This document shows, piece after piece, positions 24,401-32,856 of a stretch of 64,000 nucleotides of DNA. This DNA comes from Salvator merianae (Eukaryota; Chordata; Lepidosauria; Squamata; Teiidae). The notes beneath the pieces were generated by a model. The model searched no databases and was not told the origin of the DNA. It worked only from the letters and a program-made list of their open reading frames with translations. Numbering within the stretch: position 1 is the first letter of the stretch; every line of letters starts with the position of its first letter. The stretch lies in NCBI GenBank assembly GCA_003586115.2, contig QVOM02000053.1:10125739-10189738 (forward strand). The letters run 5' to 3'. Both the position numbers and the translations under genes were made by a program.

Positions 24401-27045
24401 ACACCGTCCGATTCCATTCTGCTCTCCAAGTAATACATAACCCTAACAAAATACACTACTTTATAACGTGCACCTTCTAACAGAACTACTACTATCCACA
24501 ATCCAGCCAATCAGACACATGCTCCTTCAGAACAGATCACCCCATTCTATGCCCCTCTTTTCCACTGATACCCAGGAATATTTGGTAACTAAGCATGCCT
24601 GGTCTTCATTGGAATATGCATGGTCACTTGAGTTTTCTTTTTAAAAAAGCTATTAAGCATACTGAAGTTCCTTGTTTCTCAGCACCCTTGTTTTGATTTC
24701 GCTTCTGTCAGCATATATCACCTCGAGCTTACTGATCATGGGAGTTATAATGAATTTATCCTAATTCTACCTTCACTAATGATACATCACAACAAGCGGT
24801 CACAAATAACCATGTAACTTCGGCCAAATATTTTTGATTCACAGACTGAAAACCAACAGGGAGGTGTACGTCTTCCAGTATGCACATACACACACTTATT
24901 GAAATACTGGCAGAGCACACAATCCTATTCTCTTATATTCTCTTCACCATAACACTCATTGTAGAAGAGCGTACCACAAAATCTTCTTGGCTTATTTATA
25001 CTTGGCTTAATTTCTCTGGCCAAGGCTGTAATCTTGTATGCACTTATGTCAGCAACAAAGAGATTTACTTCTGTAAGTGTAACAGATGTGTGACTGATGG
25101 CAACAGCACTATGACTCACATTAACTGAAGAAGTAGAAGAGGCAAGTAGTATTTAAAAAAAAACAATGCTGTTGAAAAGTTCATCTTCAGAGTGCAAACA
25201 GGGGAAAAAGCTCAGAATTCTATGCAAAGTAGATTAAAATGACTCCAAAGAACCTGGTTCAAAACCCCTGGCTCAAAGCTAAGTACACTGGGCACCTACG
25301 GACAGAACGATTATTCTACATAAGGTTGTTAGCGATTAAATGTAGAAGAGATGTATGCAGCACTCAGAGTTCTTTTAAAGGAACTGAAGCTATTTAATAA
25401 CCAAGCCAAATATTTATTTGAAAAAGGATTCAGCAACTTCTGTGGTGTTTTCTACAAAACAAGTGTGCCAAGGGTAACCTGCAAGAATGTACTGATAGTA
25501 ATGTTATCTTTCCTCATAAAACATTTTAGTATGGATCCTTAGTTTTAACCCTCGCATATCTGAGAACAACTACTTCTGCCTTTTTTGAAGTACTACTTTG
25601 ATAGCCATAGATAAGAAATTAGTGCAGTCCAAGTAAGCAGGTAAATGCAACCCCATGTGTCCCACTGCCATGGGAAATGTGTGAACAAGAATGATGTAGA
25701 ATGGCAAGCCTCTGGGGTCTTTGCAAGTTCATACTGTTTTGTACTGGAACTTAAGTTTGCTCTTTTAGTAACTGATTAAAAAGTTTTTTGGGAGGCGGTT
25801 TGTTTTAAAACTATTTTATTGTTTTCTGCTCTCTAAATCTCTGTCAACAGGCAGTAAATACAATAAGCAATAAATGCTGGTTTGCCCTTTGTCATATATG
25901 GCTGCGGGACAGTTTACACAAATCTGACTATCAAAACTACTGGACTTACAAGAAAAAAAAATTAAACACAATACTTAAGTCCATACGCTGTTAAATCTCA
26001 CACAGCGAAAAAGAGTAAGGATTGTACTATTAACACACAGCAAAATAAAACAAGAAATCCTAAAATATATCTCTCATGCACACAGAGAAGAGAGAGAGAG
26101 CGCACTGTTTAGTCTCTCTCAGATCTATAAAGGAAAAAAGGTTGTTACATTGTTACTTAATGCGTGTCTCAATTGTTTATTTTATGTTTGCAAGTTTTTA
26201 ACTCACCCTGGGACCTGGTGGGTGAAGGAAAATATTCAAACACCAAAGTAACTCTCTCACACTCTGTCTCTCTTTCTCTCTATATATATTCTTCTTCCTC
26301 TTTCTCACACACACACACACATGCTGTATACACTGACAGGAAAAGAAAGTAAGGCTGAGCATTACCCTGTACTGCACTGCTCAGTTTCTCTCTCAGAGAG
26401 GGAAGGGAAATAAAGCAAAAGGCTGCTCTGTGAAGTTTCTCCCTTCTCTCTCTCTCACGCACACGAACAGCAAGTGAACCAGGATTAGCCTGTCAAGTCT
26501 CTCCTGATCCCCGTCCAGGAAACAAGGCCGTGAAGTTCACTGCTAAGTCTTTCCCAAAGACACAAACAGAAACAAAATAGCCCAGAGGGAGGATTACTTA
26601 AGTCGCTCTCGCTCTCACACGTGCGGACAGCCAGCCAGCCTGCAAGGCTACAGGATCGCGCTACTCGGCGTCTCCACCCCAACCCGTCGCCCACTGTACC
26701 CCAAAAGAAAACAAAAGCACTGTTCGGCCTCCGCAGTCCGTGTCCCCCCGCCCCAGGCACCCACGCCACCCGTCCAGACGAGGCGCCCCGGGCCCACGCC
26801 GCATGGCGCTCGGCGCTGCCGAAACCAGCCAGGGCCGCCTGACACACCCCCTGCCCCGGCCAAGCCAGAGCTGCACCCGGGCCCCCCCTGGCGACCCCTC
26901 TCCTGTCCCTCGGGTCCTGCTGGGTGGGGGGAGCGGGGGAGGCGCCTTGGCTTGCGTTGCCCCCACCCACTCCCGAGCCTGGGCGGCCTTTTACCTTGCC
27001 GTGCTCGTCCCGCAGGCGGCCCAGTTGGGCGGCGGCGGGCTCCAT
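9330..27045 (-). CDS. URI1: URI1, unconventional prefoldin RPB5 interactor (5' four exons, partial gene)
   Basis: URI1 is a prefoldin-alpha-like scaffold of the URI/prefoldin-like (R2TP-associated) complex. It binds the RNA polymerase subunit RPB5/POLR2E and also acts in PP1 and mTOR signalling (known for the family). In this window the minus strand carries four exons, joined 27045-26995, 14404-14370, 11263-11185 and 9465-9330 (51, 35, 79 and 136 nt). They translate without a stop to 100 residues plus one base. Segments recognisable from mammalian URI1 are VVSSCQEKIQHW, ERLSTLPDKLSYDIM, VPFGPFAFMPG and VLLGDNWFAKCSAK. Every intron is GT-AG. Intron phases are 0, 2, 0 and 1. The rest of the protein (acidic, RPB5-binding and C-terminal parts) must lie left of position 1. 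I searched by eye for exon 5 in 1-9329 and did not find it. The N-terminal extension is shorter than in human. Confidence 0.96.
9957..9984. repeat. (TG)14 microsatellite
   Basis: Pure GT dinucleotide run inside URI1 intron 3. Confidence 0.97.
10615..10690 (-). mobile_element. LINE/SINE 3'-tail fragment
   Basis: Reads CAGGGAGCTCAGGGCGATAT, the reverse of the common GCCCTGAGCTCCCTG motif near reptile LINE/SINE 3' ends, next to a TCTATCTATCT run. Confidence 0.45.
11185..11263 (-). CDS. URI1: URI1 exon 3
   Basis: The acceptor is TTGTTAACAG|GAGG. The exon ends ATG|GTATGT. It completes the split Trp and encodes RKVENDYEVLQERLSTLPDK followed by LSYDIM, the end of the N-terminal helix and the turn into the beta-hairpin of an alpha-type prefoldin. 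Human URI1 has KKVDNDYNALRERLSTLPDK here, so most changes are conservative. Length is 79 nt (1 + 26 codons). Confidence 0.97.
11506..11592. mobile_element. Dispersed repeat R2, copy 1
   Basis: GGCTACAATCCTATATCTGC opens and CCCATGCATAGGATCTCAGC closes, so the ends are inverted (CAATCCTAT / ATAGGAT). This is the common squamate 'caatcctatgcacacttac' repeat. Further copies lie at 13983-14050 and 38081-38158. Confidence 0.65.
11690..11940. other. GC/CpG-rich patch with nested inverted repeats
   Basis: An unusually CpG-rich patch in an AT-rich intron. It contains ATCACACC/GGTGTGAT arms at 11746-11769 and GCCGTGG/CCACGGC arms at 11813-11842. A similar CpG-rich patch lies at 34445-34660. Probably an old GC-rich DNA transposon fragment. 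Function unknown. Confidence 0.4.
12165..12310 (-). mobile_element. tRNA-type SINE (MIR-like body), reversed
   Basis: TTCTCACAACAGTCAAGTGA, AAGGTCACCCTATAACCTTC and GGGGATTTGAACATAGGGTC are the reverse complement of a widespread tetrapod SINE layout. GATTTGAAC is the reversed tRNA box B, placing the 5' end at the right. Confidence 0.7.
13983..14050. mobile_element. Dispersed repeat R2, copy 2
   Basis: GCTCAGAATTAAGTCCTTGC and GTTTAGATTGCAGTCTTA correspond to half of the R2 repeat (TAGGATTGCAGCCTTA-like end). Confidence 0.55.
14370..14404 (-). CDS. URI1: URI1 exon 2 (35-nt micro-exon)
   Basis: The acceptor TTTTAATGACAG precedes GTGGTCAGT and the donor is TG|GTAAGT, a near-ideal site. It encodes VVSSCQEKIQHW with the Trp codon split over the junction (phase 2). 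The human counterpart is VVTNCQERIQHW, the start of the first prefoldin coiled-coil helix. It is too short for gene finders that rely on ORF length. It was found by matching the expected peptide and checking that both splice sites keep frame with exons 1 and 3. Confidence 0.96.
15690..15845 (+). mobile_element. Sauria-like SINE fragment
   Basis: A tRNA 3' half (GGAAAGCAGAGAGTCACAGG then TTTGACC) is followed by the body GAAGGTAATGGCAAATTACT. It corresponds in order to the reverse complement of 58899-59096. Confidence 0.65.
17961..17992. repeat. (TA)n-rich run
   Basis: An alternating TA stretch interrupted by TATTATATATTA, self-complementary throughout. Confidence 0.9.
18739..18800. repeat. 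Two overlapping, mutually exclusive inverted repeats
   Basis: AGGTGCCTTA (18739-18748) pairs exactly with TAAGGCACCT (18769-18778). CTTAGAGAGCCCAGGACTGT (18745-18764) pairs imperfectly with 18780-18800 (ACAGTCCTAAGACTCTCTGA). The left arms overlap, so only one stem can form at a time. It lies in intron 1 and would be present in the pre-mRNA. Confidence 0.85.
19796..19979. mobile_element. Foldback element M1, copy 1
   Basis: Ends GGGCCTAGCTA and TAGCTGGACCCC are inverted. The centre is a hairpin (TTGTCTAACCCAGAAAAT with TTTGGGTTAGA). Same order of motifs as 28053-28277 and 29075-29304. Non-autonomous DNA transposon; superfamily not determined. Confidence 0.7.
20255..20440 (+). mobile_element. 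SINE-like repeat
   Basis: AAGGTAAAGGTGCCCTTCAG is a frequent opening of squamate SINE bodies. It is followed by AACCTGGATTCACTGGTGGA and GTTCCAACCTGGATTC-like box B remnants. Degenerate. Confidence 0.45.
21170..21610 (+). mobile_element. LINE (CR1/L2-type) reverse-transcriptase 3' fragment
   Basis: The nucleotide order (GCAGCCCAATTTGACAATAG, CATATAACACCTCTCTTTGC, CACTAGCTTCTGGTATATTT, CACCTTTAAAGTCCTACACA) follows the very common reptile LINE segment that encodes an LHWLPV...FKVLxxxYKAL-type tail. Stops and frameshifts show it is dead. Confidence 0.65.
25245..25390 (+). mobile_element. SINE fragment (TTGTGAGGATTAAATG type)
   Basis: TACATAAGGTTGTTAGCGAT, TAAATGTAGAAGAGATGTAT and GCAGCACTCAGAGTTCTTTT match the family seen at 4530-4660. 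The preceding CCTGGTTCAAAACCCCTGG resembles a box B. Confidence 0.5.
26250..26321. repeat. (CT)n / (TA)n / (CA)n compound microsatellite
   Basis: TCTCTCACACTCTGTCTCTC, a TATATATAT run, then CACACACACACACACA, just inside intron 1 before the CpG island. Confidence 0.95.
26995..27045 (-). CDS. URI1: URI1 exon 1 coding part
   Basis: Encodes MEPAAAQLGRLRDEHGK and ends AAG|GTAAAA, a phase-0 donor. The ATG has G at -3 and G at +4, a strong Kozak context. Upstream the frame is open for 26 codons to a TTG at 27123, immediately preceded by an in-frame TAA (27124-27126). The ATG at 27045 is therefore the first AUG in frame. The LGRLRDEHGK part aligns with the ARLREEQEK end of human exon 1. The human protein has about 20 more proline-rich residues before this. 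The exon lies within the CpG island. The 5' UTR boundary cannot be read from sequence alone. Confidence 0.93.
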
Positions 27046-27135
27046 GGCCCTGGCGGGCGGCGGGCGGCGGCCTGCTGCTGGGCCTGGCTGCCCTTCTCTC
27101 GTGGCCCCGCTGCCGCTGGTCAATTAATTTCCCCC

Positions 27136-27143
27136 CTTTTATT
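27136..27143 (-). promoter_or_regulatory. TATA-like AATAAAAG upstream of URI1
   Basis: The minus strand reads ACAATAAAAGGGG about 95 nt before the ATG, the only AT-rich TATA-like sequence in the proximal island. If used, transcription would start near 27108, giving a 5' UTR of about 60 nt. CpG-island promoters are usually TATA-less, so this is a weak inference. Confidence 0.25.
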
Positions 27144-27377
27144 GTGCTCGTTTACTATGACGGCGGCGGCCGCCGCTGCTACTGCCTCGAAGGCTTCTCC
27201 TCCTCCTCCTGCTCCCGCTCAGCAAGGCGAATGAGTCCTATAGAAATGTTTGTGGAGGGCGAAGCGCCGGCTCCGCAGTCGCATCCAAGGCGCCGAGGCC
27301 GCCGCCGAAGCCGCCGAAGCCGCCTGGGCCCAGTGGGGAGCCGCCGCTGCCGACGACGGGGGAAGCATCTCACACTC

Positions 27378-27387
27378 GCATGCTGGG
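27378..27387 (-). promoter_or_regulatory. ZNF143/THAP11-like motif (CCCAGCATGC)
   Basis: The minus strand reads CCCAGCATGC, the core of the ZNF143 (SBS) consensus. It is about 335 nt upstream of the URI1 ATG. A second partial match lies at 27603-27614. Binding is inferred from the motif only. Confidence 0.35.
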
Positions 27388-27570
27388 CCGCGCCGCCGCC
27401 GCCGCCTCCTCAGCCGCCCGGGACGGAAGGGGCCCCCCGTGCCCCGGCCTGCCTCCTGCCCGTCGAGGCGGCGACCTCCCCGTCCCGCTCCTCCTCGGCA
27501 AGCAGCAGCAGAGCCCAGGCGGGTCGCCGGCCACAGCGGCCCAGAGAGGCCCGTTTCCTCGCCGCTGTCC

Positions 27571-27589
27571 GCCTGCCTGCCTGCCTGCC
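27571..27589. repeat. (GCCT)n array in CpG island
   Basis: Four to five GCCT units. Its reverse complement (GGCA/AGGC units) is found 82 bp to the right at 27671-27695, so the two arrays can pair as a hairpin. Confidence 0.9.
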
Positions 27590-27602
27590 GCTAGTTGCCT
27601 CG

Positions 27603-27614
27603 GCACTCTGGGAA
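27603..27614 (-). promoter_or_regulatory. ZNF143-like motif (TTCCCAGAGTGC)
   Basis: The minus strand reads TTCCCAGAGTGC, one change from the ZNF143 core TTCCCAGAATGC. It has the same orientation as the site at 27378-27387, about 225 bp further from the ATG. Confidence 0.35.
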
Positions 27615-27670
27615 GCCGCCGGGAGGGGGCGAAGCAAGGCAGGAAGGAAGGGGAGGGAGGGAGGACTGGA

Positions 27671-27695
27671 GGCAGGCAGGCAGGCAGGCAGGCAG
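27671..27695. repeat. (GGCA)n array in CpG island
   Basis: About six GGCA units, complementary to the array at 27571-27589. The purine-rich (GGAA/GGGA) sequence just before it adds to a repeat-prone stretch upstream of the URI1 promoter. Confidence 0.9.
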
Positions 27696-28052
27696 CAGCC
27701 TGTAGCCTGCGCCGGGTTTGCTTTGCCCTCTGACCGCGCCGCGCGGCGGCGCCTCTCCTCTCCTCTTTTCTCTTCTCTTCCCTCCTTTCCCTCACACGCG
27801 TCTCGTGGACACGCGCGCCTTCCCGCCGACCCGAGCCCGTTCTCACGCGCGCACGCACACACACGCACCATACACAAGTTTTGTCCCACACCCGCACCCC
27901 TCTCGCCTTTTTAGGCCCCCGCCCGTTCCCCATGGCTGCCTCCCATCCACGTCGTGACTCATCCACATATGTACACACACAGTTGTCCAGTGCCCACCAC
28001 CACACCGAGGCCGGCGTGTGTGTGTGTGTGCTGCAACCGGCTGGTACACGCA

Positions 28053-28277
28053 GGGGCCATCTACACGTAAGGTTTCGTCCAGCGTCAGTCCGTCTTCAGA
28101 GCGAGAGAGAACCCATCCGCAAAGTGAGGAGGAGTCATTTTCTTTCCACCTTATCCTAAGCCCAAGGTTGATTTTCTGAGTTAGGTAAGGCAGAAGGAAA
28201 ACAGCTTGTCACTTTAGCGATGGGTTCACTCACTCTGCAGACGGTCGGAAGCTGGAATAAAGCCTAAGTGGGCCTAT
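28053..28277. mobile_element. Foldback element M1, copy 2 (beside the URI1 CpG island)
   Basis: GGGGCCATCTACAC opens and GTGGGCC closes. Inner arms GAACCCATCCGCAAAGTGA and TCACTTTAGCGATGGGTTC are nearly perfect complements. The centre pairs CCTTATCCTAAGCCC with GAGTTAGGTAAGG. It is inserted at the upstream edge of the URI1 promoter island. Confidence 0.8.
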
Positions 28278-28624
28278 GGTTGGGTGGGGAATGAGACAGA
28301 GTAGACTCATTACATATGACAACAACAACAAAAAGCAGCTCAGAAGCACATCAAAGACAGTAGCAGAGCATGGCCCTCATGTTCTGGTTGCATCTCTCAT
28401 CCAACTTTTCTAGCCAAAATGTTTATGAGAATGGAAGGTGCAGATGAGTGTGTGGACAGTCCCACCTTTAAACCATCTCTAAACCATTTCTGATCTGCCT
28501 CAGTGATGTTTTATTTCTACTTCATGTGATCACAGCCTTACAGAGAGAAAAATGGACTGTCTGATGCGCATGGTATCCACAAGCAGAGAGGTTGTCAAGA
28601 TAGGCAGAGAGATAGACTGGCTGG

Positions 28625-28641
28625 CACACACACACACACAC
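28625..28641. repeat. (CA)n microsatellite
   Basis: Eight CA units. A shorter one is at 28737-28748. Confidence 0.95.
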
Positions 28642-29074
28642 ATAGATACCTGGGCAGACTAGGAGTATATTCACACACATGATTAAGGTTGGCCCTGGAG
28701 TGAATTTAAAACTCTTTGAACAAATGGACAATGAAAACACACACACACGCATCCTGAAGTTTGGGTTAGATAGGATAGGAGCCAAACCAAGCCTCTTACA
28801 GGTACCGTCCAATCAGGGCCCCCCAAAAATGGGCTGGCAGCAGCAAATGGGAGGCTAGCAAACTGAGGAGAGGAGGCAATGCCACAACCATCCAGAGGCT
28901 TTTTATGCATCTGTTTTTTTAAACTGTGTGGCATGGAGGTTTGTCCTTTCATTCACAACTGGGGCGATTCCAGAAAACGGATACCCTCAAAACCCTCAAA
29001 ATTCCAGAATATCCAAATATAGCAGAATAAATAAGCAATGTCTGGATGCAGCCTGACACAGACTGACCCTTTTT

Positions 29075-29304
29075 TGGGCCCAGCTACTCTTATATCTTAA
29101 TCCAGATTCGATCCATTTTCAGAGAGAGAGAGAGAACATATCAGCAGAATGATTAGCCATTTTCTTCCCAGATTATCTTACCCAGAGATGGATTTTCTGG
29201 GTTAGATAATGTGAAATGAAAACTGTTTGTCACTCTGCTGCTGTGCTCTCTCACCCTGAAAGTGGACTGGCTGTAAATTAGAATTTGGGTGTAGCTGGGG
29301 CCAA
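29075..29304. mobile_element. Foldback element M1, copy 3
   Basis: GGGCCCAGCTACTC opens and GTGTAGCTGGGGCC closes. Arms around GCAGAATGATTAG / GTCACTCTGCTGCTG and the centre ATTATCTTACCCAGA / CTGGGTTAGATAAT make almost the whole 230 bp self-complementary. A further 3'-end fragment (GGGTGTAGCTGGGGCC) is at 39591-39606. Confidence 0.8.
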
Positions 29305-30407
29305 ACATACACAAAGGCAGCATCCACAAAAAAAGTGGTTTAAAAAAGTGGCTCAAAAACAGCGTAGAGTTGGTAATGTCTGCATGCTAGTGCCTCTGTT
29401 CCACAGTAAAGGCCAGCAAATGCACTTCCAAAATATATTTTCTGCTCTTTAGAGTGTATTAGAGGTGGGCTGGGAACACCAGCATCTGCCTGCTACCACA
29501 TCTAAGCCACTTTTAAGCTGCATTTTTTATGTGTGCATCTGCAGCCAAAGACACAGACAGAGAGAGATTGATTGACTGATATGCACACAGGCTGACACAA
29601 AAAAGACACCTTAAATCTTCCTGTGATTAAAAATTTATGCTGTAATTAAAATGATATTTGGTTTTTTTGTTTTTTTTTTTAAAAAACCAGTTACATACAT
29701 CAACTTTACAATCAGGTATAACTCACTAATAGGATGGTAGAATACTTTTGCCTTTCTCTTGCGGTTCACACACCAGCATACCTGTGTAGGTCTGTCCCTA
29801 AGCACTTCATTCCTTACATCTGATGGAGTAGGCTTAGTCTGTGAAAGCTCAAGGTACCAACTTTTTTCTCTCTGTTAGTCTCTAAGGTGGTACTAGAGCC
29901 CCTTGCTCACCAATATGAAGCACTGATATACTATGGATGTTGGTGTTATGAAGGCCACGATCAAACCACAACAAATTAATCCATCTTAGGGCACCGGGGG
30001 GGGGGGGTCTGCGAGCATTTTGGGTGAGATCACACCCTTCTGATTTAATGCTCACGAAGATCGCCTTTCTTTGTTCACACTTTGCTGCCTCCCCAGCCTC
30101 AGTCCAGTGACAGGCTACTTTGTACCACTCCATTCCTCCAGTCCTTCCCCCCTCTCTTAACTCTGGGATTGGAGCCATTCTGTCAATCAGTTTTTGCCTA
30201 TCCAGGAGTGGGTCAGGTAAGGGTACCTCCTTCTTCCCCATTCCCAGCACTGGAGGAAGAACAATGGATGGGCAGAAAAATTATGCAATAGCCCGAAGAA
30301 TGCAAGCAGAGAAGCCAGGAGAATCGACAACTTGTTGGGACAACATGCCAATAGCTGTATGTGGGTTTTTAAAGGACATCGGAAACAGGAGGGAACATCC
30401 AATGGGT

Positions 30408-30441
30408 CTGTGCAAGGTTTACACCTGTGCAAGGTTTACAC
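30408..30441. repeat. Perfect 17-bp tandem duplication
   Basis: CTGTGCAAGGTTTACAC occurs twice head to tail with no mismatch, eight bases before the boundary of an L1 fragment. Confidence 0.95.
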
Positions 30442-30449
30442 CTACTCTT

Positions 30450-30990
30450 GGAAAGTAGGGTGGAATCCATCTGCTCCTGGAGCTTTATTAGTTTTAAGTT
30501 TGTCAATTTGATCTGCAATTTCTGTAAAGGTGATTGGGATCAATAGTAATTTTCTGGGCTGTTCAGATAATTCTTTTATCTTTACTTTATGTAGATACAT
30601 TTTTATCCCTGCTGGATTGTTAGTTTACATTTGTAAAGATTGGCCTAGAAATTCTGCATAATTTTGATAATGTTTTCATTTTCCTGGGTTGATTTATCAT
30701 CCGGTGTCATTTCTGTGATTTGGGTACATCATCTTTTTCTTTTTAGTATAGAAGCTAATAGTTTGGAGTTCCTATTTGCAAACAGTCTGTATTTGTGCTT
30801 GGTATATAACAGAGACTCTGCATGTTTGCCAGACTCATGTAATTCTATTTTTTTTTTCTAGTTTCCTTTAGTGTTTTAATATTTGAATCAGAGGGAGATT
30901 TTTTAATGTATTATTTCTTATTTTTGAAGATTGGCAGTGAGATGATTCAGTTCTTCCCTTTTCTATAATTTTATTCAAGATACACCTGAC
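30450..30990 (-). mobile_element. L1-type LINE ORF2 fragment (RT N-terminal part), reversed
   Basis: On the minus strand the right-hand AT-rich part leads into a frame reading KTNKAPGADGF near 30455-30495, the conserved start of L1 reverse transcriptase (KAPGxDG). The plus strand shows TGGAATCCATCTGCTCCTGG. Frames are broken; a dead, truncated copy. Confidence 0.8.
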
Positions 30991-32039
30991 CCTTGATCAT
31001 CTGGGTCTGCAGAATTGCGTAACTGTGCAAAACTCAGAGGGGAAATGGGTAGCCAGAGCTGGTGATCTGAATGCCCCATTCTGCCTCCCAGAGGCCATGA
31101 GAATAAAACCAGACAAGCAGGGTAACCACCTCCAATAGCCCTCTGTCACAATCACACCAGGCTAAGGAGCAGGAATGGTTTTAGTGATGGGATAATCCAG
31201 ATACAGTAAAGTTCTGAAAGGGAAGGGATAGCTTGAAAAAAAAATCACAATGGCCTTTTAAAGTGTGATTCCCTCGGAACCATGAACTGCCTGGAGACAT
31301 CTTATTCAACAGGTGTGACCGCAGTCGGCATCCTTTTGTTTGAGGAAATGTTGAGAAAACAAAAAGATGAAGTACTGAAGCATTCTTTTAAAAATTCACT
31401 CAGCAGCCATAATAGAGCGCAAAGCAGCATGAAGTAAACAAATGAGACTCAGTGTAGGAAATTTATGTCAACAAGCACCATTTTGCATCTGCTAAATATG
31501 GTGAAAATGCACACAAATGGCTCCAGTTGTGTCAGTTTATACAACTTTTCACCGGTGTCTATGCCACTAATCTTTGCTTGAGTGACTAAAATACACTGCA
31601 TCTGCACTCTAGTTCAACACTGCCAATTGACAACATTTGATAAGGTGTGTCATTTTTCACACTAGTCGCTCTATTGCCATTAATATACAAACTGTGCAAT
31701 GGGATGGATTGCTGAACTGTCTGTGCGTAATCTACGGCAAGATGAAGCAGATGTACAGGAGAGATTATACTTTTAGGCCAAAATTCAGTGTATACAGTAC
31801 TTAGTTTAACCCGTGAAATTCCTGCATAGGAAACATGCAGACATGGGGTATGCTTAGTCTAAAATAAAGAAGATCATGGATGAGTCTTGAATCTCATGAC
31901 AACAACAATAGTAACAGTTCAGCCATAACACATAAAATATGACCATTTTCATTTTCCAGACCAATAACGTATTTTAATTTATAGAGAAAACAAAATAATG
32001 TCTTTGTGTAACCAACAGAGTATTATGTTCCTGGAAGGA

Positions 32040-32620
32040 GAAACAAATCAAAATATGAAAGAAATACAGATTTTAGGATAAAATAAAAAGAGGCCATTCA
32101 AGTGACACACATATTTTCCTTGTTCGTTAGATACTTAAACCATCTTAGTATGAGTAAAATCACTTTGTACTCCAATCAAGTGACAATATGGATATAATTC
32201 TGTATGCAGTTCAAAAATATGGTTATGTATTGCAATTTTACAATTTTAGGACATCTTCCTGTGAAAAATCCCTGCAGTTATCAGGTCAGACATTGCAGGG
32301 CTTAAAAATAACTGGAATCCAAACATCTCTACCATTTAAAAATTGCATAGTTTTTCACCTGTCCTTATGAGAGTTAACTAGATCCAGTTCTGATTTGCTT
32401 TTGGTGTAGAAACTGAAAGGCTCATTTGTATGCCTTTTAGTTGCTTCTGCTGGATCCGATTAGGATCACCTGGAAACTCCAAGTTTCAATTTCTTGTGGA
32501 AAAACCTCAGTTTTGATAAGATTAGTGTCACTTGAATGGCCTTTCCTCGTATTTTCTGTATTAAGGAGATGAACTGTTTTAAATCTGTCAAGTTCCTATT
32601 TTCAAAGATATACAGGTTTT
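32040..32620. other. Repeat-poor AT-rich block, candidate conserved element
   Basis: Contains CTGGATCCGATTAGGATCAC and several TGACA/GATTAG-type homeodomain-like words, with no recognised repeat. Listed as a candidate for cross-species comparison only. Confidence 0.2.
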
Positions 32621-32856
32621 AGAATTGTATCTGATTTTGACACCTTGGGCAAAGAGAAGGTGGTACCTAACCCTAACGCCACAAACTCTAACTCCTCATC
32701 CATAATGTTTAGTCCCTAACTGTCCTCTCCCCACACTCTTCAGGGGACACAGTACCCATGATAGACAAGCTACTTATAGACAGAAACAAACAAACGAAAA
32801 ACAATCATTCCATTTCCAGCAAGTAAGTAAGCAATAAATAAATGGATGGATGCAAT

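Larger units (their letters stand above)
14405..26994 (-). other. URI1: URI1 intron 1
   Basis: A 12590-nt GT-AG intron. Recognised contents are a SINE at 15690-15845, a TA-rich run at 17961-17992, competing inverted repeats at 18739-18800, a foldback element at 19796-19979, a SINE at 20255-20440, a LINE fragment at 21170-21610, a SINE fragment at 25245-25390, and CT/CA microsatellites at 26250-26321. The last 400 bases enter the CpG island. I see no recognisable element in 16300-17900 or 22400-25200. Confidence 0.9.
26600..27990. promoter_or_regulatory. URI1: CpG island with URI1 promoter
   Basis: A sharp shift occurs from about 40% GC flanks to a dense GC- and CpG-rich block that surrounds URI1 exon 1. 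CpG density falls off near 28.0 kb. On the minus strand the region 27046-27700 is upstream of the ATG. It contains GC boxes, CGG/CCG runs, two ZNF143-like motifs and two complementary tetranucleotide arrays. The long open frames on both strands here (up to 320 codons) result from low stop-codon frequency in GC-rich DNA and match no protein I know. Whether a divergent plus-strand transcript starts here cannot be told from sequence. Confidence 0.88.

Noticed and set aside
26485..27123. 212-codon minus-strand frame including URI1 exon 1
   Set aside because: It begins at TTG, and its part beyond 26995 reads through the URI1 exon 1 donor into the intron. Only 26995-27045 is coding.
26952..27914. 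320-codon open frame on the plus strand in the CpG island
   Set aside because: Low-complexity Pro/Arg/Ser-rich translation with no domain. GC-rich DNA has few stops, and overlapping long frames exist on both strands.
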